NCBI GenBank assembly: GCA_023434465.1 | Contig: JAEYSQ010000215.1 | Coordinates: 1-6,069, forward strand | DNA: 6,069 nt | Reading direction: 5' to 3' | DNA from: Actinomycetes bacterium | Lineage (GTDB): Bacteria; Actinomycetota; Thermoleophilia; Solirubrobacterales; 70-9 | Shown here: positions 1 through 5,099 of the stretch, piece by piece | Layout: the number at the start of each line of letters is the position of its first letter | Numbering within the stretch: the stretch's first letter is position 1 | Made by a program: the position numbers and the translations under genes | The notes under the pieces: generated by a model | Seen by the model: only the letters and a program-made list of their open reading frames with translations | Databases searched by the model: none | Told to the model about the DNA's origin: nothing

Positions 1-853
1 GAAGGGCGAGGTGCTCGACTCCAAGCCTGTTCATGCGCTCCGATCCCGGGGCGCGACCGTCCGCGTAGGCGTGGACGACGACCTCGGGACCTGATTTCAG
101 GGTGTCGTCGGTGACCGAATCCATGTCTCCGAGGATCATGTCGGGCTTCAGCCCGGCCTCGCGGATCGCATCGGCACCACCGTCAACTCCGATCAGGATC
201 GGCCGCACGTCCCGGATGTATGCCCGCAGGGCACGCAGGTCGCTCTTGTAGTTGGGGCCGCGAACCACGATCAGCACGTGACGGTCGCGGAAGTTCGTCC
301 TGGTCTCGGGCAGGTCGATCGCCCCGGAGAGCAGTTCGCTTTCCTCCCGGATGTGAGTGACCGTGTTCTCGGCAAAGTCGGCCAGGGCGTGGTGGATCTC
401 GGACTGCTGCCGGGCGATCTGCCGGTCGAGGTCCGGTTTCAGCTGTTCGACCCCGGTCGCGACCGTCACCCCGTCCCTTTTTAGTTCCGGTCCGTCGAGC
501 TCCACCTGCTCGTTCTCGACCAGAAGCTCGAAAAGGTCGACCTGCGGGAAGTCGATCAACCTGACGCCCGCTTCGACCAGGATCAGCGGCCCTCGGTTCG
601 GGTAACGGTCATCCGACGAAGACTGGTCGTTCAGGACGACCTTGATGCCGCTGGCCACGAGGTCCTCGGCGGCGATGCGGTCGATGTTGCGATGTCCGAT
701 CACCGCGATGTCGCCGGGCCCGAGAGTCTTGACCAGATCCTTGGTCTGGCGACCCGTCCTCACCCGTCCCCGGCTGCGCATCCTGGCGCTGTCCCGTCCT
801 TCCGGCATGCGGTCATCTGGCCGCCCTCGCAGCCGTTTTGTGATCGCGTTCAC
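1..853 (-). CDS. steA: SteA-like cytokinetic ring protein (TPK-like fold), 3' end beyond window
   Basis: Partial gene: 284 codons are visible and the C-terminus lies beyond the left edge. The frame has no internal stop. Residues 30-100 match the SteA N-terminal domain (PGDIAVIGH at 46-54, then DRIAAEDLV and RYPNRGPLILVEAG). Residues 192-246 begin the thiamin-pyrophosphokinase-like domain (VDGGADAI, then the metal-site motif GDMDS at 242-246), followed by YADGRAPGSER. In Corynebacterium, SteA works with the membrane protein SteB at the division septum and promotes peptidoglycan hydrolysis for daughter-cell separation; the role here is inferred from the family. The membrane anchor expected near the C-terminus is not in view. 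The start is uncertain. GTG at 853 is the first possible one after the in-frame recN stop (899-901), but it has no clear ribosome site. In-frame ATGs at 808 and 781 are alternatives, because conservation only begins near residue 28. It lies 45 bp after recN and is probably cotranscribed with it. Confidence 0.88.
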   Translation of the reverse strand, partial: MNAITKRLRGRPDDRMPEGRDSARMRSRGRVRTGRQTKDLVKTLGPGDIAVIGHRNIDRIAAEDLVASGIKVVLNDQSSSDDRYPNRGPLILVEAGVRLIDFPQVDLFELLVENEQVELDGPELKRDGVTVATGVEQLKPDLDRQIARQQSEIHHALADFAENTVTHIREESELLSGAIDLPETRTNFRDRHVLIVVRGPNYKSDLRALRAYIRDVRPILIGVDGGADAIREAGLKPDMILGDMDSVTDDTLKSGPEVVVHAYADGRAPGSERMNRLGVEHLAL

Positions 854-898
854 CCCACGAGGGTAAAGGCTTGCCGCGATCGCTTCAGTTCGTCGCTG

Positions 899-2578
899 CT
901 ACCGGCTTGCGGCGACCAGTTCGCGGGCGTGCCGGGTTGCCGCTTCGTCGCCCTCGCCGGCACCCATCATGCGGCGGATCTCCTCGACGACTTCTTCGCC
1001 CTCGAGACCCCGGACCGTCGCCGTGACCGTTCCCGCCCCGGTCGACTTCTCGATGCTGAAATGTGCGTCCGCCCTGCTTGCCACCTGCGGCAGGTGGGTG
1101 ATCGCCAGCACCTGTCGCTGGCCGGAGACTTCCCGCAGGCGATCACCGACCGCGCCGGCCGTGTTGCCGCCGATGCCAGCGTCGATCTCGTCAAAAACGA
1201 GCGTGCGGCGGTCGCCGGCCCCGCTCGCGGCCAGCGCCAGCATTACCCGCGAAAGCTCGCCACCCGAGGCGGTGTCGCGCAGGGGCTGCGCGGGAATTCC
1301 CGGGTTCGGTGCCAGCATGAACTCGGCCGATTCCGCCCCCTGGGGGCCGGGACCGCCATCGACGGCGGGCAACTCTATGGTCAGCTCGGCTCCTTCCATC
1401 GCCAGGTCCGCCAGGTCGGAACTCACGCCGGCAGCCAGAGCACCGGCCGCCTTGCGCCTCGCTTTCCCCAGCGCCTCCGCGGCCGAAGTCAGATCGGCCC
1501 GAGCCACTTCGATTTCACTTCGCAGCTCCGCTTCCCGGGTCTCCCCGCCCTCCAGCCGCTCGATTTCTTCCCGGCACCAGGCCGCGTGGGCGAGCACCGA
1601 CCCGATCGACCCTCCGTGCTTGCGCTCAAGCCGGTCGATCAGCTCCAGCCGCTCCTCGAGCTCGGCCAGGCGATCAGGCTCCGCCTCGATCCCGTCCAGG
1701 TACCGGCCGAGTTCGATTCCTACATCCTCGATCTCAAGTGCGATGCCTTCGACCCTCTCGCCCAGAGCATCAAGGGCCGGATCGACTCCCGGAAGGCCGG
1801 CGAGGCAATCCCGGGCCCCGGCCAGAAGCCCTGACGCGCCTTCACTCTCCCCGTCGCCGCGCAGCCTGATGCCGGCGCCGGCGGCAGCCTCGCGAAGTCC
1901 CTCGGCATGCCGCAACCGGTCGCGCTCCTCGACCAGTTCGTCCTTCTCGCCATCGGTCAGCGAGGCAGCCTCGATCTCGTCGAGTTCGAAGCGGTGCAGG
2001 TCGAGATCCCGGGCCCGCGCCATGTCGCGGCCCAGGAGGTCATCGAGTTCCCGGCCCAGTTCGCGGTGGCGTCGCCAAACGGAGTGGTAATCGGCCAGCC
2101 GTTCCTGCTGTTTGAGTCCGGCAGCGCTGTCCACCATCGCCAGCTGATTGGAACCGATGGTCAGGCGTCGGTGTTCGTGCTGACCATAGAACGCGACCAG
2201 TCTTGTCGCCAGCAGCTGCAGGTCTGCGGCGGAAGCGCTTCGCCCGCCGACAAAGGCTGAAGTCCGGCCTGCTTCCGAGACCCGGCGACCGAGCACGATC
2301 TCTTCGCTTCCGGCCGGCACCCGGTCCAGTAGCTCGGCCAGGTCCTCGTCCTCGTTCCATTCCGGAGGCAGGTCGAACACCCCTTCGACCCAGGCTTCGG
2401 GGGCTCCGACCCGCACGATTCCCTTCTTCGCTTTCCCGCCCATCAACAGGTCGAGCGAGTGGGCAAGCACCGTTTTGCCGGCACCGGTCTCGCCGGTGAG
2501 CACGTTCAACCCAGGGCCCAGTCTCAGTTCGGCCCTTTCGATCAGCAGCAGGTTCTCGATCCGAAGTTCTCGCAGCAT
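899..2578 (-). CDS. recN: DNA repair protein RecN (SMC-like ATPase)
   Basis: Complete, 559 residues, the usual RecN length. RecN is a cytoplasmic SMC/ABC-type ATPase recruited to double-strand breaks and important for RecA-dependent repair. Visible in order: N-terminal half of the ATPase head with Walker A GETGAGKT (29-36); Q-loop region YGQHEHRRL (131-139); a charged helical stretch of about 150-380, consistent with the coiled-coil arms; the RecN-typical NPG segment (424-427); ABC signature SGGELSRVMLAL (438-449); Walker B TLVFDEIDAGIGG (459-471); H-loop ITHLPQVA (493-500). All ATPase residues look intact. The ATG at 2578 is well fixed: an in-frame TAG lies only five codons upstream with no start codon between. 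There is no strong Shine-Dalgarno sequence before it. An SOS-type box 30-43 bases upstream suggests damage-inducible expression independent of tlyA-nadK. steA follows 45 bp downstream. Confidence 0.97.
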   Translation of the reverse strand: MLRELRIENLLLIERAELRLGPGLNVLTGETGAGKTVLAHSLDLLMGGKAKKGIVRVGAPEAWVEGVFDLPPEWNEDEDLAELLDRVPAGSEEIVLGRRVSEAGRTSAFVGGRSASAADLQLLATRLVAFYGQHEHRRLTIGSNQLAMVDSAAGLKQQERLADYHSVWRRHRELGRELDDLLGRDMARARDLDLHRFELDEIEAASLTDGEKDELVEERDRLRHAEGLREAAAGAGIRLRGDGESEGASGLLAGARDCLAGLPGVDPALDALGERVEGIALEIEDVGIELGRYLDGIEAEPDRLAELEERLELIDRLERKHGGSIGSVLAHAAWCREEIERLEGGETREAELRSEIEVARADLTSAAEALGKARRKAAGALAAGVSSDLADLAMEGAELTIELPAVDGGPGPQGAESAEFMLAPNPGIPAQPLRDTASGGELSRVMLALAASGAGDRRTLVFDEIDAGIGGNTAGAVGDRLREVSGQRQVLAITHLPQVASRADAHFSIEKSTGAGTVTATVRGLEGEEVVEEIRRMMGAGEGDEAATRHARELVAASR

Positions 2579-2607
2579 CCAGCAAGACTTCTACATCCAC
2601 CGTCGGA

Positions 2608-2621
2608 CGAACGAATGTTCG
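2608..2621 (-). promoter_or_regulatory. SOS (LexA) box upstream of recN
   Basis: The sequence CGAAC-GAAT-GTTCG is a perfect 5-bp inverted repeat with a 4-base spacer. It fits the LexA/DinR operator form CGAAC-N4-GTTYG known in Bacillus and in actinobacteria. It lies 30-43 bases upstream of the recN ATG. recN is a classic SOS-regulated gene, so position and sequence agree. On the minus strand a weak -10-like TAGAAG (2593-2588) follows, with a poor -35 candidate (TTCGTT, 2615-2610) inside the box. If that promoter is right, bound LexA would block it and the transcript leader would be only a few bases long. The box is seen directly; LexA binding is inferred. Confidence 0.82.
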
Positions 2622-2648
2622 CCCCGTGTGAGGGCCGCACCAAACATC

Positions 2649-2690
2649 GTTCACGCCACTGGGTGAACCGGGGCCGTCCTTCAGACGGCC
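2649..2690 (-). terminator. Tandem hairpins between nadK and recN (possible attenuator/weak terminator)
   Basis: Two inverted repeats sit back to back. The first in minus-strand order is a perfect 7-bp stem, GGCCGTC/GACGGCC (2690-2684 with 2678-2672), whose 5-base loop contains the nadK stop codon. Four bases later comes a 6-bp stem, GTTCAC/GTGAAC (2668-2663 with 2654-2649), with an 8-base loop. Neither is followed by a real T tract, so a standard rho-independent terminator is doubtful. They could instead attenuate read-through, protect the tlyA-nadK mRNA 3' end, or be chance in GC-rich DNA. Confidence 0.35.
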
Positions 2691-3484
2691 AGGTGCCCGA
2701 ACTTTTCGCTGATCCGGTGGTAGAAGTTCGATCCCGGCAGCTGGGCGAGGCTGGCCAGGTCTGGGCGGAAACCGACCGACGCTTCGGCCGACGGGTTGAG
2801 TTCGCCGACCAGGACGCCGTCGACCGCTATGTCGACACCGTCGCGGCTGCGGTGGTTGACCACGTGAAGCACGTCCCCGGGAGCGACCACCAGGGCCCGC
2901 GCGGTGAGAGTGTGGGGCGCGATATAGCTCACCACGTACCCCTCCACGCCCCAGGCCAGGATCGGGCCGTTGTTGGCGAGGTTGTAGCCGGTCGAGCCGG
3001 TGGCAGTCGAGGCGACCAGTCCGTCGCACCGCACGTGCCCGACTTCTTCCCCGGCGATCCGGTAGCTCAGCTCGGCCACTCCCCCGCGCGGCCGGCGGCT
3101 GAAGCTGACGTCATTCAGGGCAATCTGGGTTTCATCGTTCAGATTGATCTCGAGCCCGGGCAAAGCGATCGTTTCGTAATCGCCGGCGAAGGCCCGGTCA
3201 AGGCCGAGTTCGATCTGGTCGGCTTCGACCCCGGCCAGAAAACCGACCCGGCCGAAATTGATCCCGAAGACCGGAACCCGGTGCTCGAGCGAGCCGCGCA
3301 GGGCGTGGAGGATGGTGCCGTCGCCTCCCAGCACGATGAATAGCGAAGGCTGGTGACTTGCGGCCTGCTTGCTCGGCACGAGTTCCCAACCGTGACGGTC
3401 GGCGGCGGCGTGGGCGACCTCGATCGCCCGCTCGATGCCGGCGGCGTGGGAATGCGTGAAGAGAAGGGCGGTCGGTCGACTCAC
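2681..3484 (-). CDS. nadK: NAD kinase
   Basis: Complete, 267 residues. It phosphorylates NAD to NADP using ATP or polyphosphate, and is the cytoplasmic source of NADP. Diagnostic motifs: LGGDGTIL (52-59, catalytic GGDGT); GINFGRVGFLA (74-84); the short N-E/D motif as N124-D125; the glycine-rich motif DGLVASTATGSTGY (154-167); the APHTLTARALVV segment (189-200) that corresponds to the PHxLxxRP block. The common family form of the glycine-rich motif is STPTGSTAY, so two positions differ here (P to A, A to G), probably a lineage variant. The start is GTG at 3484, whose bases overlap the tlyA TGA stop by 4 bp (GTGA). No separate ribosome site is obvious, so translational coupling to tlyA is likely. 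Downstream are a hairpin over the stop codon and then the recN control region. Confidence 0.96.
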   Translation of the reverse strand: MSRPTALLFTHSHAAGIERAIEVAHAAADRHGWELVPSKQAASHQPSLFIVLGGDGTILHALRGSLEHRVPVFGINFGRVGFLAGVEADQIELGLDRAFAGDYETIALPGLEINLNDETQIALNDVSFSRRPRGGVAELSYRIAGEEVGHVRCDGLVASTATGSTGYNLANNGPILAWGVEGYVVSYIAPHTLTARALVVAPGDVLHVVNHRSRDGVDIAVDGVLVGELNPSAEASVGFRPDLASLAQLPGSNFYHRISEKFGHLAV

Positions 3485-4284
3485 AGGTCAACACCATCGC
3501 AGAGAGCGGCGCCGCTGTCAGCCCCTCGAGCGTCGCCGGAAGAACCTTCCCGGCCGAGCTGGATGAAGGTCTCGAGATTCCCTTTCGGTCCCGGCAGCCC
3601 GGTCGGGGCGATCCCGTCAAGGCTGAGGCCCAGATCACGCGCAAAATCTGCGACGCCGGCGACCGCCTCCCGGCGATCCTCCTGACTCCGCACGACTCCG
3701 CCGCGACCGACCCGGGTCCGTCCCAACTCGAACTGGGGCTTGACCATCGCGAGGATCACGGACTGCCCGGCCATCACGTTGGCGACCGCCGGCAGAACCT
3801 TGGTCAGCGAGATGAACGAAACGTCAACCACTGCCAACTCCGGCCGGTACTCGAGATCGCCGGGCAGCAGGTCCCGCGCGTTGAGCCGCTCGATCACCGT
3901 CACTTCGGGCCGGTCGCGCATCGACGCGTCGATCTGTCCGTAGGCGACATCGAGGGAAATCACGTGTTTCGCACCCCGCTGAAGGAGACAGTCGGTGAAC
4001 CCGCCGGTCGAGGCCCCCACGTCAAGACAGAGCCGGCCAGCGGGATCGAGACCGAGCGCGTCAAGCCCGTTCTCGAGCTTGATCCCGCCCCTGGACACGT
4101 ACCGCTGGCCCTCGAGAACCTCGATTTCCTGTTCGAGACTGACCTCTTGGCTGGGCCGGAGTGCGATCGGACCGTCCGTTCCGAGCTTGACCTGGCCGGC
4201 ACGAATCGCCTTGGCGGCCGCGGTGCGCGAGTTGAAGGTGCCCCGCTCGGCCAGGAGCAGGTCGAGTCGGGATCGCTTGGCCAT
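3481..4284 (-). CDS. tlyA: TlyA-type 16S/23S rRNA cytidine 2'-O-methyltransferase (S4 + FtsJ-like)
   Basis: Complete, 267 residues from ATG 4284, almost the same length as the 268-residue Mycobacterium tuberculosis TlyA. That enzyme 2'-O-methylates C1409 of 16S and C1920 of 23S rRNA, and its loss gives capreomycin resistance. Residues 5-58 form an S4 RNA-binding domain (RLDLLLAERG, then SR and AAKAIRAGQV). Residues 63-243 are a Rossmann methyltransferase with the SAM motif LDVGASTGGFTD (87-98). The catalytic tetrad K69 (GGIKL), D154 (VDVSF), K182 (VKPQFE) and E238 (GPKGNLE) falls at the same numbers as in M. tuberculosis. The interdomain linker reads QRYV (60-63) rather than RxWV. The tail after about 244 is glycine/serine-rich and unrecognised. 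The frame stays open upstream to a GTG at 4398, but that extension has no family similarity. The stop overlaps the nadK start by 4 bp, and this is the first gene of the minus-strand cluster. Confidence 0.95.
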   Translation of the reverse strand: MAKRSRLDLLLAERGTFNSRTAAAKAIRAGQVKLGTDGPIALRPSQEVSLEQEIEVLEGQRYVSRGGIKLENGLDALGLDPAGRLCLDVGASTGGFTDCLLQRGAKHVISLDVAYGQIDASMRDRPEVTVIERLNARDLLPGDLEYRPELAVVDVSFISLTKVLPAVANVMAGQSVILAMVKPQFELGRTRVGRGGVVRSQEDRREAVAGVADFARDLGLSLDGIAPTGLPGPKGNLETFIQLGREGSSGDARGADSGAALCDGVDL

Positions 4285-4404
4285 GAGGGAACCGTACAGA
4301 CCGGCTCCGGATTTGCCCCGGATCGGCTTTCTGCTGCCGTTTCCCATCCCGACCGACCCAAACAGACACGAAACGTTGTCAAATGTGATCCGACTCACAC
4401 ACGA

Positions 4405-4434
4405 AAAGTAAGCACACCTCTAGTTTGTTGTCAG
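4405..4434 (-). promoter_or_regulatory. Candidate promoter for the tlyA-nadK operon
   Basis: On the minus strand, CTGACA (4434-4429) and TACTTT (4410-4405) are separated by 18 bases, a reasonable -35/-10 pair. Transcription would start near 4398 and give a leader of about 113 bases to the tlyA ATG. No conserved leader structure was recognised in 4285-4400. The -35 overlaps the ribosome site of the divergent plus-strand gene, so the two units may influence each other. A good-looking TTGACA at 4382-4377 has no matching -10. Confidence 0.35.
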
Positions 4435-4438
4435 GAGA
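4433..4438 (+). promoter_or_regulatory. Ribosome binding site of the small membrane protein gene
   Basis: AGGAGA is the clearest Shine-Dalgarno sequence in the window. It serves two in-frame ATGs: 4442 (4 bases after AGGAG, rather tight) and 4448 (10 bases, rather loose), so the N-terminus may start at either. The plus-strand promoter is unclear. A TAGTTT (4421-4426) could be a -10, but it would leave a leader of only about 9 bases and has no good -35. Confidence 0.6.
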
Positions 4439-4441
4439 CCG

Positions 4442-4801
4442 ATGAACATGACCGCGAGACCCATAGAAATCAGCGTCCACAACGCGCTCGTGCTGGCCAC
4501 CGCGCCGCTTCTCATGGTGATTCCGTACGTGCTGACTTTCAGCCCCGGCATCGGGTATCTGACTTTCTTCCTCGGTGCCATCCTGATGGGTGTCGCGCTC
4601 GCCGGATCAGCTCCGAAGCGCGCACTTTCACTCTCGGCCCAGTCCGGATTCGACTGGGCGATCGGCATCGCGATCTTTTCCATCGGCATCCTTGCCGGAA
4701 TCACCGGACAGGAAACTTTCACCACAATCTTCCTGGTCGGGTTCGGCGCCGCTCACTTGGCACTTACCGCATCAACGCGGTATAGCGCCCGCGGCGCATA
4801 A
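4442..4801 (+). CDS. Small four-helix membrane protein of unknown function (SPW-repeat-like)
   Basis: 119 residues (117 if the second ATG is used). No function recognised. Four hydrophobic segments are evident: about 12-33, 37-56, 70-88 and 92-110, joined by short polar loops, with basic residues at 59-60 (KR) and at the C-terminus. There is no signal peptide distinct from the first helix. The two halves look alike: each is a pair of helices with a short turn, suggesting an internal duplication of a two-helix unit. The first half ends helix 1 with IPYVLTFSPG, which resembles the PW-V-L-G-F signature of SPW-repeat membrane proteins with Y in place of W. The match is suggestive only. It is transcribed divergently from tlyA, has a good ribosome site (AGGAGA), and is followed 75 bp later by a strong terminator, so it is probably a single-gene transcript. 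Codon use is GC-rich like its neighbours. Confidence 0.82.
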   Translation: MNMTARPIEISVHNALVLATAPLLMVIPYVLTFSPGIGYLTFFLGAILMGVALAGSAPKRALSLSAQSGFDWAIGIAIFSIGILAGITGQETFTTIFLVGFGAAHLALTASTRYSARGA

Positions 4802-4838
4802 AGAGCCCACCTACCTCCCACAGATCAAAAAACACATA

Positions 4839-4856
4839 AGAGATCATTGAATCTCT
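4839..4856. repeat. Short inverted repeat in an AT-richer spacer
   Basis: AGAGAT (4839-4844) and ATCTCT (4851-4856) form a 6-bp stem with a 6-base loop in the 3' untranslated stretch of the membrane protein gene. No T tract follows. The surrounding 4802-4875 is noticeably AT-richer than the rest of the window and holds nothing else I can recognise. Confidence 0.3.
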
Positions 4857-4875
4857 CTCCTCCCTAGCAACACCC

Positions 4876-4905
4876 AAGAGCCCCGCCCTCCCAGCGGGGC
4901 TCTTT
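4876..4905 (+). terminator. Rho-independent terminator after the membrane protein gene
   Basis: AAGAGCCCCGC (4876-4886) pairs perfectly with GCGGGGCTCTT (4894-4904): an 11-bp GC-rich stem with a 7-base loop, followed by T and the pyrimidine run CCTT. The stem strength and its place 75 bp after the stop codon support termination of the plus-strand transcript, which isolates the helicase gene downstream. The T tract is short, as is common in high-GC genomes. Confidence 0.85.
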
Positions 4906-4931
4906 CCTTGCAGCACCCCAAGCCAGAACCG

Positions 4932-4976
4932 CGGTGGGTCGGATTCTGACCAACCCTGATTGAAATCCGACCCACC
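4932..4976. repeat. 45-bp hairpin repeat, copy 1
   Basis: Imperfect direct repeat of 5003-5047 (40 of 45 bases identical). It is itself palindromic: GGTGGGTCGGATT (4933-4945) pairs perfectly with AATCCGACCCACC (4964-4976) around an 18-base loop. The loop contains TGACCAACCCTG, identical in both copies. It lies between the terminator and the helicase gene and codes for nothing obvious. It could be a REP-like intergenic element, a structured RNA or a pair of protein-binding sites; nothing in the window decides between these. Confidence 0.85.
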
Positions 4977-5002
4977 AGAAAATCCAACCCCGGCCGTTTC
5001 CC

Positions 5003-5047
5003 CGGTGGGTCGGGTTTTGACCAACCCTGCGTTAAATCCGACCCACC
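5003..5047. repeat. 45-bp hairpin repeat, copy 2
   Basis: Second copy, 71 bp downstream of the first in the same orientation, ending 52 bp before the helicase start codon. Arms 5004-5017 and 5034-5047 form 14 pairs, one of them G-T. Relative to copy 1, the A-T pair at position 12 has become G-T (G-U in RNA), and an unpaired C at position 15 has become a T that pairs with A, so the hairpin is preserved. The other three differences fall in the loop outside its shared 12-base core (TGACCAACCCTG). Confidence 0.85.
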
Positions 5048-5087
5048 TGGTGATTGGGGGCGAGATTTCTTCGTCAGGTGCTGTCTC

Positions 5088-5093
5088 TAGTCT
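5088..5093 (+). promoter_or_regulatory. Candidate -10 box of a leaderless helicase transcript
   Basis: TAGTCT fits the actinobacterial TANNNT -10 pattern. Its last T is 7 bases before the GTG at 5100, so the transcript could begin at the start codon itself. That would explain why no real ribosome site precedes this gene. No convincing -35 is visible 16-18 bases upstream (ATTTCT region). The same bases include the in-frame TAG that limits the reading frame. Confidence 0.35.
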
Positions 5094-5099
5094 GGACCG

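Noticed and set aside
692..1834. Long plus-strand open frame (380 codons) opposite steA and recN
   Set aside because: It is antisense to well-supported recN motifs, has no recognisable domain, and its composition is what GC-rich third positions produce on the opposite strand. The same holds for 969-2090, 1907-2260 and 2459-3343.
2641..2654. Possible second SOS-like site near recN (CAAAC-ATC-GTTCAC)
   Set aside because: The spacer is 3 rather than 4 bases and the outer bases do not match, so it does not fit the operator rule. It partly overlaps the second hairpin.
4377..4382. Consensus -35 TTGACA on the minus strand upstream of tlyA
   Set aside because: No -10-like sequence occurs 16-18 bases downstream (GC-rich GGGTCG there).
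4285..4398. N-terminal extension of TlyA from GTG 4398
   Set aside because: The extra 38 residues have no family counterpart. Starting at ATG 4284 places the S4 domain and catalytic residues at the numbers seen in M. tuberculosis TlyA.
4764..5024. Minus-strand open frame of 86 codons over the terminator and repeat 1
   Set aside because: It runs through the terminator hairpin and a palindromic repeat, has no similarity to anything recognised and overlaps the end of the membrane protein gene.
4932..5047. Two repeats considered as a mini CRISPR array
   Set aside because: Only two copies, each a 45-bp hairpin with a long loop, a single 26-bp spacer and no cas genes nearby.
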